The translations under genes and the position numbers were made by a program. The notes beneath the pieces were generated by a model. The model was not told where the DNA came from. It made no database searches and saw nothing but the letters and a program-made list of their open reading frames with translations. Positions 45,637-55,271 of a stretch of DNA of 64,000 nt are shown here, in pieces; position 1 is the first letter of the stretch; each line of letters opens with the position of its first letter. The stretch is from Xanthocytophaga agilis. Lineage in GTDB: Bacteria > Bacteroidota > Bacteroidia > Cytophagales > 172606-1. The DNA lies in assembly GCF_030068605.1 (NCBI RefSeq), contig NZ_JASJOU010000004.1, positions 248,001 through 312,000 on the forward strand, given 5' to 3'.

Positions 45637-47676
45637 TTATCTTACAACAAATGTTTTTTTGTCCACTCCAATCCCTTTTAGGGTTAGTGATTTCCATTGG
45701 GCAGGAATCTTGGTTTTTAACTGCACAATACCCGCTTTGGTGATATCAAGTCCTCCAAATCCATTAAGAAGTGTCTGAAGGAATCCTCCTGCACCTGTGG
45801 CAAAATAAGGATTGGTGCCGCCAGCAGTCTCGGCAATTACTCCAAAGGGAGGTACTTCATTAGGTTTATAAGTTTGGCTAAACAATTGATATGCTTTTTC
45901 TGTATTTCCCAAGCGCGCATTGAGCAGACATAAAATAGCAAAGCTCATTGCCGGACCATTTTTATCCATACGAGCCTCATAATAATCCAGATCTTTTTTG
46001 AGTTGAGTTATATCGGTAACCACTTTAAGAGGGTAGGCCAGTAAGTTTACATCAGCCTGTTTGATTATTTCACCATTATAGGTTGCATGTTCACGAGTTA
46101 CTCCATTGTCCAGTTTTAGAATAACCAGGCCTGTTGCTACTTCTACCCATTTGGGATTAGGTGTCACACCTAGTTCTCTGGCAGCCTCTGCTGCATACCC
46201 CAGCACTTCTTTCGCCATACCGTTGGTGAATGCATTGTCATCTACATTCTCTGCGTATTCATCTGCACAGACTACATTAATGATGTGATACTTCCCATCA
46301 TTCCCTTTCTCTGCACGGCTTGCCCAGAAGTCTGCTACTTCTTTTAATAAAGGATATCCACGATCTCTTAGCCATATCTTGTCTTTGGTAACCTGATAGT
46401 ATTTCCAGAATGCAAATCCTATGTCTCCTGTGATATGGTGCTGGAAGGGGCCAGTAAGTGCCCATACGGGAGTAGATTCCTGTCCTTCATTATCCGATTC
46501 CCAAGGAAACATAGCTCCTTCGTAACCGTGGCTGAAGGCATTGTTTTTCGCTTCTTCAAGTCGTTGGAAACGGTATTCCAAAAGAGATTTGGCAATTTCG
46601 GGATGTAGTACCAGCAGAGGTGGATACATCCAAAGTTCGGTATCCCAGAATACGTGTCCATTGTAGCCTAGTCCGGATAAACCCATAGGGGAGAGGCTAT
46701 AGGCTGTACCTTCACGAGCAAAAGAATAAAGGTGATATAAAGCAAAATGTACATCCCGTTGTACATATGCGTCTCCTTCAATCACTATATCACTTTCCCA
46801 AAGTTTGTTCCATGCCTCTGTGTGTCGTTTTTTAAGACGTTCGGTACGTTCCAGAGCTGCAAAGATTGTGAGTCGTTCGGCTTCATTGTGTGGATCTGCT
46901 ACATGTTCACTGGATGTAGTAGATCCAACTACTGCAAAGCGATAGGTTTGCCCTGCTTTTAGCTGAATGGTAAACTTAAGTCGATGTAATCCGTAATCCC
47001 ATTCTTCATGGATAAGTGCTGGCTCTTTGCCCCGTTCCTCTTCAAAGATAAAACTGTTAGATGCAGCTACTGTATTTTTACCTGTAGGACTTTTTGCTAC
47101 AGAGGTAATCAATGGAATCAGAGAATGTGGACGATCAATAAGGTGGTAGAAGTTTTTGACATCCCGAAGCATATCTGGTGCAGATAAAACGCTATGAGGG
47201 GTTACTGATACATCCTTTTTGGCTGTGATTTCCACTTCCATCAAAGCTGTATGAGGCAGATGCCTCAAGGCAGAGATAGTCTGTTTAACAGAAATTTTAT
47301 CGGTGTGGTCAAATGTTGTGGTCAGTGATGCATGTTGCATATCCAATGTCTGAGCATAATTTTGAATGCGTTTCCGATCCAGACGCTGCCCATCTACATC
47401 CATGTCCATATTGGCAAAATCAAAAGTCTTCATAATATTTGATACCCGACCTCGTCCATATGTATCAAAGGCACCATTCAATACAATGTCTTTTACTTTA
47501 AGTGGTTCCGCAGAAGACACAATACCAATCATACCATTGGCAACTGTAACACCATAATAATTATTAGGGTCTATGTTCTTTGCCTGTACATGCCAGACAG
47601 AGTTCGAAACATCTTGAGCTATACCCGAGAGACTCAGAAGAAGAAATACACTCAGGTGAGTTATTTTTTGGATCAT
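45637..47676 (-). CDS. Secreted glycoside hydrolase/phosphorylase family 65 protein
   Basis: 679 residues. The signal peptide MIQKITHLSVFLLLSLSGIAQ is followed by an N-terminal beta-sandwich (YYGVTVANGMIGIVSSAEPLK) and a catalytic (alpha/alpha)6 barrel: GYNGHVFWDTELWMYPPLLVLHP, GAMFPWESDNEGQE, HHITGDIGFAFWKYYQVT, then CADEYAENVDDNAFTN with the presumed acid Glu. These match GH65 (trehalose, maltose or kojibiose phosphorylases, and some hydrolases such as acid trehalase). Export makes phosphorolysis less likely than hydrolysis. The start is fixed by the signal peptide. Confidence 0.9.
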   Translation of the reverse strand: MIQKITHLSVFLLLSLSGIAQDVSNSVWHVQAKNIDPNNYYGVTVANGMIGIVSSAEPLKVKDIVLNGAFDTYGRGRVSNIMKTFDFANMDMDVDGQRLDRKRIQNYAQTLDMQHASLTTTFDHTDKISVKQTISALRHLPHTALMEVEITAKKDVSVTPHSVLSAPDMLRDVKNFYHLIDRPHSLIPLITSVAKSPTGKNTVAASNSFIFEEERGKEPALIHEEWDYGLHRLKFTIQLKAGQTYRFAVVGSTTSSEHVADPHNEAERLTIFAALERTERLKKRHTEAWNKLWESDIVIEGDAYVQRDVHFALYHLYSFAREGTAYSLSPMGLSGLGYNGHVFWDTELWMYPPLLVLHPEIAKSLLEYRFQRLEEAKNNAFSHGYEGAMFPWESDNEGQESTPVWALTGPFQHHITGDIGFAFWKYYQVTKDKIWLRDRGYPLLKEVADFWASRAEKGNDGKYHIINVVCADEYAENVDDNAFTNGMAKEVLGYAAEAARELGVTPNPKWVEVATGLVILKLDNGVTREHATYNGEIIKQADVNLLAYPLKVVTDITQLKKDLDYYEARMDKNGPAMSFAILCLLNARLGNTEKAYQLFSQTYKPNEVPPFGVIAETAGGTNPYFATGAGGFLQTLLNGFGGLDITKAGIVQLKTKIPAQWKSLTLKGIGVDKKTFVVR

Positions 47677-48131
47677 AAGAAGAAAGAATTGAATGAAATC
47701 CGGTGATTAAAAATAGGTAAGAGAAGGAAGAATCCAAAAAGTCTTTTGTAAAAAGAAAGGATATCTCTTAGTATGCCATAGGCTATTTTTGGGAATATGA
47801 TTTTCGTTTGTTTTTGGATTATAAGACGTCCGATTTTTAGGCTGAAACGTTAGTATGAAAGGATCATGCATATAGTTTTGCTCTACAAAGGTTGCTTGAA
47901 CTAAACCATGCATATGTGGTTAAGAGAGTTGGTTTATAATTTGTCTGGATCAAAATTGTTTCGCCTAGAGTTCACTACAAAATCGTTGATGTGTTGACTT
48001 AACCTCAAGAATTTCTTTTAAGCAGAATAAACTGTAAAAAGTTGATGCATATAGTTTAGATCAAACTAACAACATGAACCTAACTATGCGCACTGTAAAA
48101 TTGATAGTTTATCCAATAAATACACTTCTAT
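47677..48131. other. 455-bp spacer with no recognisable gene
   Basis: AT-rich upstream region of the GH65 gene and downstream region of the permease gene. I find no RNA gene, clear promoter pair or terminator, and only short ORFs without family-like sequence. Confidence 0.6.
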
Positions 48132-49511
48132 TTATTGTTCCGAAGAAATCTTGCTTATGAGAGGTGCTGGTATGGAAGAGGGAACGAACGGCCATTCCTG
48201 ATTAAGGCGTGCCTTGATAAAATATACTATTGTACCAATCACTATAGCTGTAAGGCCTCCTGCAACCATTTTAAATCCTGTAGAAATCAGAATTCCTGCC
48301 CACATAATAATAGCCAGTACTATAGGGATAGGGAAGAAAGGCATCTTGTATGGGAATGTTGTCTGTTTTTGTTTTCTAAGCAGATATAATCCCACCGCCT
48401 GACCTATAAATTGTATAAGTATACGCATAGACAGAATGGCGCTGATTACATCACTTAGTTTAAAAAGCAGGCTGAATACAAATGCAATAGTTCCTAATAC
48501 CAGTAATGATACATATGGAAAATGTCCTGTAGGATGTAACCGGGCAAAAACTTTAAAGAATGCTCCATCAGCTGCCGCAGCATATGGAATACGACTATAA
48601 CCTAATGTAGCTGAGAAAACAGAGGCAAATGATACCAGCAAAATAAGGCAGGTAATTACTGTAGCTGCTTTGGGACCTGCCAGCTGTTGCATAAACAAAC
48701 TGATGACAAATTCACTGTCTTTGGCTACTTGCCAGGGAATTACACTAGCTACACTAATATTCATTAACAGGTATAACAACGCAATACCAGTAATAGAGAG
48801 AAACATACTTCTGGGAATGTTTCTGGATGGATTAATAATTTCTCCTCCAAGATGACAGATGTTATAGTAACCCAGATAACTATATACACTTTTGACAGAG
48901 GCAAAGCCCAAGGCTGCTACAAACGTCATATCCAGAGTAAGGCCATCGTTGATATGTTTAACTGGTGCCAGAAAGTTCCCATGTGTGATTCCGCCTCCGA
49001 TAATCCAGAGCATGGTAAAGAGTACGGCTCCCCAAAGCAAAACACTTATTTTGCCGATTGCTTCAATTTTGCGAAAGAGTAGGATGACAATGCATATGAC
49101 TACACTTCCACTAATCAGTTTGGATTCCAGCAATGTTAAAGGAACCAGATAGGAAAAGTAACCAGCAAAGCCGATGGCGGCAGAGGCGATTACCAGTGGC
49201 GCTTGAATCATGGTTTGCCAAACAAACAGGAAGCTCATTAACCGGCCCATCCCATTTTTTCCATATGTCTCTTTCAGGAAGTTATAGGAGCCTCCTGCTT
49301 TGGGAAAAGCTGTTCCCAATTCACTCCAGATCATTGCATCTACCATGGATAGCGCAGCTCCTGCCAGCCATGCATATAAAAAGTAGGGGCCATTCAGGAT
49401 ATGGATTACCATAGGTAATGTAATGAATGGTCCTATGCCTACCATATCGGTCATATTGATAGCAGTCGCCTGGAGAAGCCCGAGCCGCCTTTCTTCTTTT
49501 ATTTCAGCCAT
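48132..49511 (-). CDS. APC-superfamily amino-acid/polyamine permease
   Basis: 459 residues with about twelve membrane segments. TM1 carries the broken-helix motif ATAINMTDMVGIGPFITLP, as in APC transporters. TM2-3 read AALSMVDAMIWSELGTAFPKAGGSYNFLKETYG, a canonical APC signature. Later segments include FASVKSVYSYLGYYNICHLGGEIINPSRNIPRSM. It would import or exchange amino acids by cation coupling at the inner membrane. Substrate unknown. Four palindromic repeats lie roughly 220-310 bases upstream of its ATG. Confidence 0.9.
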   Translation of the reverse strand: MAEIKEERRLGLLQATAINMTDMVGIGPFITLPMVIHILNGPYFLYAWLAGAALSMVDAMIWSELGTAFPKAGGSYNFLKETYGKNGMGRLMSFLFVWQTMIQAPLVIASAAIGFAGYFSYLVPLTLLESKLISGSVVICIVILLFRKIEAIGKISVLLWGAVLFTMLWIIGGGITHGNFLAPVKHINDGLTLDMTFVAALGFASVKSVYSYLGYYNICHLGGEIINPSRNIPRSMFLSITGIALLYLLMNISVASVIPWQVAKDSEFVISLFMQQLAGPKAATVITCLILLVSFASVFSATLGYSRIPYAAAADGAFFKVFARLHPTGHFPYVSLLVLGTIAFVFSLLFKLSDVISAILSMRILIQFIGQAVGLYLLRKQKQTTFPYKMPFFPIPIVLAIIMWAGILISTGFKMVAGGLTAIVIGTIVYFIKARLNQEWPFVPSSIPAPLISKISSEQ

Positions 49512-49734
49512 GAGAATGCTACTGACTTATTTTAGGGTTGTTTGCGCGTTTTATATTGCCATCAACAATAGAAACAGGTAAATAAGTTGCATATAGAGTG
49601 GAATCTATCTGCCTCTCTATAGAATCGTTCTTACTGTATCCGGGAAGAAAGTAGGGTCCCTGTAACTAATCGGAGTTCTGATTAATTACAGAGTGATATT
49701 TATAGCATCACATGTGTAGACGTGTATAGAGTTT

Positions 49735-49822
49735 TATCAGAATTTCCAACTATCAGAATTTTGATAGGCTGTACGAATTATCAGATTTCTGATAGGGAAA
49801 GAAAAATATCGGAAATCTGATA
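49735..49822. repeat. Cluster of TATCAGA-type palindromic repeats
   Basis: TATCAGAATTTTGATA (49751-49766), TATCAGATTTCTGATA (49779-49794) and TATCGGAAATCTGATA (49807-49822) start exactly 28 bp apart, with a half-copy TATCAGAATTT at 49735-49745. The middle copy has perfect 7-bp arms (TATCAGA/TCTGATA). They lie in the 352-bp spacer 49512-49863 upstream of the permease; I see nothing else there. Regular spacing suggests cooperative regulator binding. Confidence 0.65.
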
Positions 49823-49863
49823 AACGAATAGCTTAACATGAATGCTGATTATAGATGTGAGTT

Positions 49864-51039
49864 TTAGCGAATCTTTCCTCGTAGGGTAATGGGATCTATC
49901 TTTTGTTGAGATACAACTAATTCACGAGCTGCATCTACCTGACCCCATACATTCCACAATAAAACTCCTTTTACTATATCCTCTTTCAGATAATAAATTA
50001 CTCCCTGCTGAAATTCTTCTACCCAGTCTTCCACAATGTCCAATGAACTGTTGACATCACCAATCGCTTCATAGCCAAGATCAAACAGATCAGAATAGAA
50101 AAATGGCAGATAGTTATACGTTTCACTTGCTCCAGCCATATTTCTGCCTGCCAGTTTACCTGTGGCATTGGCATTGTCTTCATGTTCAAAGCGTACATTT
50201 CTTTTCAAGGCAGGGCTATAGAAATTAGCTACATCACCTGCTGCATAGATAGACTCATCTTCTGTACGAAGGTTAGGGTCTACAGCGATTCCGTTGTTGA
50301 CAGTAAGTCCTGCTTCCTGAGCCAGAGATGTATTGGGTTCAATACCCAGACCGGCTATGACAATATCTGCTGTCAGCTTTTGTCCTTTCTGAGTCTGAAC
50401 TACCAAAGTGTCTCCTTCTTTGGCAACTGAAGTGACCGATTCATGGGGAAGAACAGTAACTCCTTTTTGGGTATAGTAGGTATTCAGAAATTGTGAGAGG
50501 TTGGCTGGATAAAGATTAGCACCAATACCTGCGGAAGGAAAGAGCATGGTGACTTTTTTGTTATTTAAAGCGAGGGCCGCAGTAATTTCCCAGGCTATAA
50601 ATCCTCCTCCAATGACGATGAAGTTTGTTTTTGATTCTGCCAGTGATTTTAAGGTATGATAATCATTATAATTGCGATAGTATAGTATTTCATCTGATCC
50701 TCCTGACAGATGGCGTGGCGTACCACCTGTAGCAAACAGTAGTTTTTCATAACTATACTGTGTGCCTAGCTGGTCTGTAACAATCCGGTTCGTACGATCA
50801 ATCTTTGTTGCCTGAACTGAATAATGGATAGATACCTGATAATTTTCTGTATGTCGCCATATTTTTTTCTCATCCTCTCCTTTCCATAGGGCTTTGGTTA
50901 ATGGAGGCCTATCATAAGGAGGGTGAGTCTCTATTGTGAGTATACCTATACTCCCTGTAGTATCAAGTTCTCTGATTCCCTGAACGGCTGAATCAGCGGT
51001 CATACCGCCACCTATAATAAGATAGGTATATTTGTTCAT
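49864..51039 (-). CDS. FAD/NAD(P)-dependent oxidoreductase (ferredoxin-reductase/AIF-like)
   Basis: 391 residues. The FAD Rossmann motif IIGGGMTADSAVQGI is followed by PYDRPPLTKALW (typical of ferredoxin/rubredoxin reductases), LLFATGG, a second Rossmann fold FIVIGGGFIAWEITAALALNNKKVTML for NAD(P)H, and the FAD site SIYAAGDVANF. A C-terminal AIF/reductase-type domain (YEAIGDVNSSLDIVEDW) completes it. It would pass electrons from NAD(P)H to a small redox partner; no ferredoxin or Rieske gene is adjacent. The Cys-rich copper-storage-like gene lies 185 bases upstream on the same strand. Confidence 0.9.
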   Translation of the reverse strand: MNKYTYLIIGGGMTADSAVQGIRELDTTGSIGILTIETHPPYDRPPLTKALWKGEDEKKIWRHTENYQVSIHYSVQATKIDRTNRIVTDQLGTQYSYEKLLFATGGTPRHLSGGSDEILYYRNYNDYHTLKSLAESKTNFIVIGGGFIAWEITAALALNNKKVTMLFPSAGIGANLYPANLSQFLNTYYTQKGVTVLPHESVTSVAKEGDTLVVQTQKGQKLTADIVIAGLGIEPNTSLAQEAGLTVNNGIAVDPNLRTEDESIYAAGDVANFYSPALKRNVRFEHEDNANATGKLAGRNMAGASETYNYLPFFYSDLFDLGYEAIGDVNSSLDIVEDWVEEFQQGVIYYLKEDIVKGVLLWNVWGQVDAARELVVSQQKIDPITLRGKIR

Positions 51040-51224
51040 GATAAGTTGTTTGTATGAAATGGTTTGTGATTATGCAATGGAATGTACATGATCTGTAGGA
51101 GAGATCAAAGAAATAGAAAAATCAACTGGTAAAAATGGAGAAAGATATATTTGTGACTATATACGACAGAAGTCTTTCAAAGACTAGCAGTCTCCAAAGA
51201 CCTCTGTCTTGTAAATTGTTGTTT

Positions 51225-51596
51225 TTAAGCAGTAAACATCTGTCGGCAGACTTCTTCACATTGGCGACAAGCCTGGGCACATTGTCTGCAATGTTCGTGC
51301 ATGGATGCATGTTTTTCACATTCTTCAGCACATGCCCGACAAATATCAGCACAAAGCAGGCAGACCTGATCAGTCCATGGACGATTTCGGGTCATATAAT
51401 CTGCTGCAAGAGAACAGATACGGGAGCAGTCCTGATTCAGTTCAATGCATTCACGTAGCATTTCCAGATTTTGCTCTCTAAGACATGCACTGCTACAGGC
51501 ATCACATGCTAGGGCACAGGTAGAACAAGCCTCAATACATTCCTGATAGGTTTCTCCAATCAGTTGGTCCAGTTGGGCAATGGTTTGTAATTGCAT
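51225..51596 (-). CDS. Cys-rich four-helix-bundle copper-binding protein (DUF326/Csp-like)
   Basis: From the ATG at 51596 (MQLQTIAQLDQLIGETY) the protein has 123 residues with 19 cysteines, mostly as CxxxC or CxxC pairs along helices: ECIEACSTCALACDACSSAC, ECIELNQDCSRIC, CLLCADICRACAEEC, HCRQCAQACRQCEEVC. A longer in-frame start would add 50 residues without family-like sequence. Csp proteins store many Cu(I) ions inside a four-helix bundle. This one has no signal peptide, matching the cytosolic Csp3 type. Regulation by copper is expected but no metal-regulator site is identified. Confidence 0.88.
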   Translation of the reverse strand: MQLQTIAQLDQLIGETYQECIEACSTCALACDACSSACLREQNLEMLRECIELNQDCSRICSLAADYMTRNRPWTDQVCLLCADICRACAEECEKHASMHEHCRQCAQACRQCEEVCRQMFTA

Positions 51597-51806
51597 AGTG
51601 GTAAGGATGTTTAAATGAATAAAAGACATATCCACTAAAGAATTATACCTCTGATGCGGGTGAGATTTGTGGTTTTCTGTAAAATGCAGACTGGCATATG
51701 CGGTCAAAATAAATATGATACACTGTGTGAAATTCCTCTGAAACATTCTTTTGTCCTGTCTTCTCTACAGACAAAGCCTTGATTTCTACATCATCGGCAA
51801 TGTTGT

Positions 51807-51826
51807 ATCTATAAATTTTTATAGAT
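51807..51826. promoter_or_regulatory. Palindrome in the csp / Gfo-Idh divergent spacer
   Basis: ATCTATAAA (51807-51815) and TTTATAGAT (51818-51826) form 9-bp arms around TT. Possible operator or bent promoter DNA; too AT-rich to be sure. The rest of 51597-52005 holds no supported gene. Confidence 0.35.
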
Positions 51827-52005
51827 CCTATCAAAAGCTTGTTAGGAATGATTTTTTATTTGTTTCACTCAAATACAAACGAAAGCATTAAGTGTATTTA
51901 GTACGTTTTTCCTCTATACTAAGCAAGTTTGTCTGACAATCAGAAGCATGTTCTGAGGCCATCATTCTTTATTTTTTCAACAATACAAGTCTAAATTTTT
52001 TCGGT

Positions 52006-53238
52006 ATGAAAAATCTCAATCAGCTATCTCTTCAGGATGAAATGTCTATGTACAATCGTCGGAGGTTCTTGAAAAATCTTTCTTTTGGTTTCTGGTCTGG
52101 CGCTCTGATACTACCTTATTTTTCAGCTATGGCAGGTGGGTCTGATTCATTTGATACAGGTGCAATTCCAGGTCCGGCAGATGCCATAACAGAAGCCTTA
52201 CAATCAGGTAAAAAATTAGGTGTTGCTCTGGTAGGATTGGGTAAGTATAGTGAAGGTGAGTTGGGGCCAGCTTTGGAGAAAACAAAACTCTGCAAACTGG
52301 CTGGAATTGTTACAGGTACTCCGGAAAAGGCTGAAAAATGGAAAAAGAAATATAATATACCGGACAAAAATGTATATAACTATCAGACTTTTGACCGGAT
52401 TGCAGATAATCCAGATATAGATATCGTCTACATAGTTTTGCCTAATCCTATGCATGAGGAATATGTGATCAGAGCCGCAAAAGCAGGTAAGCATGTGATT
52501 TGTGAAAAGCCTATGGCTATGACTGTACAGGAATGCCAGGCAATGATTGATGCCTGCAAAAAAGCTGACAGGAAACTATCGATCGGGTATCGTCTGCACT
52601 TTGAGCCACACCATCAGAATGTCATGCAGATTGGACAAAACAAGCTAATAGGTGATATCAAAAAGATTATCTGTGATGATGGTCAGGTTCAGAGTGAAGA
52701 AAGTCCATGGCGGTTAGGCCGTGGAGTAGGAGGCGGTGGGCCAGTGCGGGATCTGGGTGTATATTGTACTCAGGCAGCTATTTATACCAAAGGAGAAATT
52801 CCTGTATCTGTAACTGCCAAGTATCATCCTAAAACAGATGTAGAGAAGTTTAAACTGATTGAAGAAGGAATGAATTTCCAGTTTCAGTTTGCAGATGGCA
52901 GTACAGCTGATTGCAAAGTGAGCTTTAATGAAAAGTTTAATAAGCTAAGGGCAGAAGGTACTAAAGGATGGTTAGAACTTGATCCTGCCTATGAGTATAA
53001 GGGGATTGAAGGAAAAACAAGTAGTGGCAAAATGGACTTGCCAAATGTGCCTCAGCAAACCCTTCAGATGGATGACTTTGCCAACTGTATTATCAGCAAT
53101 AAGCCCACCCGTGTACCAGGTGAAATGGGGATGCGTGATGTCGGTATTGTGCAATCTATCTTTGAAGCTGCTGAAACAGGCAATAAGGTGAAAATTAATG
53201 TAAACCATGTGATGGACCCAGTAGGGAATAAGAAGTAA
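52006..53238 (+). CDS. Tat-exported Gfo/Idh/MocA-family oxidoreductase
   Basis: 410 residues. The N-terminus carries a twin-arginine signal (NRRRFLKNLSFGFWSGALIL, residues 17-36), so it would be exported folded with its cofactor. The Rossmann domain follows (VALVGLGKYSEGELGPAL; VYIVLPNPMHEEYVIRAAKAGKHVICEKPMAMT, with the catalytic EKP). The C-terminal alpha/beta domain has IGYRLHFEPHHQN and GGGGPVRDLGVYCTQAA. The best fit is the glucose-fructose oxidoreductase-like group, NAD(P)-dependent on sugars. The partner enzyme is unknown; the neighbouring exported GH13 gene suggests sugar processing in the periplasm. Confidence 0.9.
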   Translation: MKNLNQLSLQDEMSMYNRRRFLKNLSFGFWSGALILPYFSAMAGGSDSFDTGAIPGPADAITEALQSGKKLGVALVGLGKYSEGELGPALEKTKLCKLAGIVTGTPEKAEKWKKKYNIPDKNVYNYQTFDRIADNPDIDIVYIVLPNPMHEEYVIRAAKAGKHVICEKPMAMTVQECQAMIDACKKADRKLSIGYRLHFEPHHQNVMQIGQNKLIGDIKKIICDDGQVQSEESPWRLGRGVGGGGPVRDLGVYCTQAAIYTKGEIPVSVTAKYHPKTDVEKFKLIEEGMNFQFQFADGSTADCKVSFNEKFNKLRAEGTKGWLELDPAYEYKGIEGKTSSGKMDLPNVPQQTLQMDDFANCIISNKPTRVPGEMGMRDVGIVQSIFEAAETGNKVKINVNHVMDPVGNKK

Positions 53239-53258
53239 TCCGGAAACGGATTACTTCT
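53231..53258 (+). terminator. Terminator overlapping the Gfo/Idh stop codon
   Basis: AGAAGTAATCCG (53231-53242) and CGGATTACTTCT (53247-53258) form a 12-bp stem closed by a GAAA tetraloop. It includes the TAA stop at 53236-53238 and is followed by TGTCTTTT. Confidence 0.85.
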
Positions 53259-53326
53259 TGTCTTTTATATACAGACAGGCTATTTAAACTATACTTCGTT
53301 CCTATATTCATTATTTTACTTTAGCC

Positions 53327-55132
53327 ATGCAAAACATTCCTTTTCGCCTTGGCTGGCTGGTTCTGCCTTTGATTTTACTGCAACTATTTTTTTCAGGGTC
53401 TCAGACACCTGCTTCCTCATTTAAGCTGGTCATGCCAACATCTGTTTTACATAAAGATTCTAGTCTGAGCCGTGCAGGCTCCAGTACAAAAACATGGTAT
53501 AAGAACAGTGTGATTTATACACTTGATGTCGAAGTATTTTATGATTCAGATGGTGATGGAGTAGGTGATTTTAAAGGCCTGACACAAAAGTTAGATTATC
53601 TGAAATCACTGGATGTTGACGCTATCTGGCTGGCCCCCTTTCAGCCTACTCCCAATAAGGATGATGGATACGATATTTCTGATTTCTATGGCATTGACAA
53701 ACGGTTCGGTACATTCAATGATTTTTCAGAATTTATTTCAGAAGCTAAAAAGCAGGACATACGGATACTGATGGATCTGGTCATTAATCATACATCTGAT
53801 GAGTATTCCTGGTTTAAGGCCTCCCGTAAAAGCAAAGATTCTCCTTATCGTGACTGGTATGTCTGGAAGTCAAAACGACCTGCCAATCAAAATAAGGGAA
53901 TGGTATTTCCTGGTGTACAAAAAGAAATATGGACACTGGATTCTCTCACAAACGAATATTATCTGCATCGATTCTATGATTTTGAACCAGATCTCAATGC
54001 TCAGAATCCTGAAGTAGTGGCAGAAGTAGAAAAAATTATAAAATATTGGCTCAAAAAAGGTATTGCAGGGTTCCGGTTAGATGCTGTTCCATTTTATATT
54101 GAAGTTCCTCAGACAAAAGGTGAAAATTTTGAGCATGAGTACAACAAACTGGTTCAGATGCGAAATTGGGTGAAGGAAGTACGTCCGGATGGTGTCATAT
54201 TGGGAGAAGCGAATATAGAGCCAAAAGAGAATATGAACTACTTTGGAGATAAAGGACAGGCTATGAATATGATGTTTAATTTTTATGTCAATCAACATCT
54301 GTTTTATGCATTGGCTAGCGGAGAAATAAAATCACTTACAAAGGCACTGGAGGCTACAAAGGATATTCCACAACCGGTGCAGTGGGCACAGTTTCTGCGT
54401 AATCATGATGAGGTGGATCTGGCTCGTTTGAGTAACAGTCAACGGGAAAAGGTGTATAAAGAATTTGGGCCTGATAAGAATATGCAATTGTATGACAGGG
54501 GTATTCGTAGACGTATAGCGCCTATGCTTCATAATCAAAAACGATTAGCTTTGGCATACAGCCTTCTATTTTCTCTTCCCAGCACACCTGTAATACGTTA
54601 TGGTGAAGAGATTGGTATGGGAGATGATCTGACATTGAAGGAAAGGGAGTCTGTACGAACTCCTATGCAATGGATTAATGCACCCAATGCAGGTTTTTCA
54701 ACTGCATCCAAAACGGTACGGCCTGTAATTTCCCAGGGAGAATATGGGTACTCTCATGTCAATGTCAAATCGCAGGAAAAAGATCCATCCTCTATGCTGA
54801 ACTGGGTCCGACAATTAATACATCTTCGGAAATCAAATCCACATATTGGACAGGGAGATTGGAAGATTCTGGATTCTGGCTCTCCTAATGTATTGGTTAT
54901 GCAGTATCAATGGAATGGAAGTGGACTTATACTAATCCATAATCTTGATGAAGATGCACAAAAAGTAGAGATAGAGGCAAAAGATGCGGGGGGAGATATG
55001 CTTTTCGATCTAATCAGTAAAAGACAGAATGAAGCAAATGAAAAAGGTCTGTATCAATTCGATATGCCTGGATATGGATACGCGTGGTATCGTATAGGAA
55101 ATGAGCCTGTATTGCCTAATAAGCAGGATTAA
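53327..55132 (+). CDS. Secreted GH13 alpha-glucosidase/trehalose-synthase-like enzyme
   Basis: 601 residues. A hydrophobic export signal (residues 7-25) is followed by a GH13 (beta/alpha)8 barrel: VEVFYDSDGDGVGDFKGLTQKLDYL, DDGYDISDFYGID, MDLVINHTSDEYSWF, the nucleophile region GFRLDAVPF, general acid ILGEANIEP and FLRNHDEVDL. Domain order and the long insert resemble trehalose synthases and related alpha-glucosyltransferases (subfamily 16-like). It has no C-terminal maltokinase. It would isomerise or hydrolyse maltose-type sugars outside the cytoplasm. It lies 88 bases after the Gfo/Idh gene, but a strong terminator separates them. Confidence 0.9.
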   Translation: MQNIPFRLGWLVLPLILLQLFFSGSQTPASSFKLVMPTSVLHKDSSLSRAGSSTKTWYKNSVIYTLDVEVFYDSDGDGVGDFKGLTQKLDYLKSLDVDAIWLAPFQPTPNKDDGYDISDFYGIDKRFGTFNDFSEFISEAKKQDIRILMDLVINHTSDEYSWFKASRKSKDSPYRDWYVWKSKRPANQNKGMVFPGVQKEIWTLDSLTNEYYLHRFYDFEPDLNAQNPEVVAEVEKIIKYWLKKGIAGFRLDAVPFYIEVPQTKGENFEHEYNKLVQMRNWVKEVRPDGVILGEANIEPKENMNYFGDKGQAMNMMFNFYVNQHLFYALASGEIKSLTKALEATKDIPQPVQWAQFLRNHDEVDLARLSNSQREKVYKEFGPDKNMQLYDRGIRRRIAPMLHNQKRLALAYSLLFSLPSTPVIRYGEEIGMGDDLTLKERESVRTPMQWINAPNAGFSTASKTVRPVISQGEYGYSHVNVKSQEKDPSSMLNWVRQLIHLRKSNPHIGQGDWKILDSGSPNVLVMQYQWNGSGLILIHNLDEDAQKVEIEAKDAGGDMLFDLISKRQNEANEKGLYQFDMPGYGYAWYRIGNEPVLPNKQD

Positions 55133-55203
55133 GTTTTCAGATGATATGCCAGACGTGAAAGTTGAAATGTCTGGTAGGATATTAATATATGAAAGCAAAG
55201 TAA

Positions 55204-55239
55204 CAGGGATGCAGGATATAACTGCTTCCCTGTTTTTTT
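55204..55239 (+). terminator. Rho-independent terminator of the GH13 gene
   Basis: CAGGGA (55204-55209) with TCCCTG (55227-55232), extended internally by GCAG/CTGC, then seven T. Confidence 0.9.
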
Positions 55240-55271
55240 AGAATCTCAGTGTAACTGGTTATATCAGAAAG

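Noticed and set aside
49735-49822. CRISPR array
   Set aside because: Only three full copies of a 16-bp palindrome with 12-bp gaps and no cas genes; spacers are far too short.
51597-51746. 50-residue upstream extension of the Csp-like frame
   Set aside because: The family fold begins at MQLQTIAQLD; the extra segment is low in pattern and lies in the promoter region.
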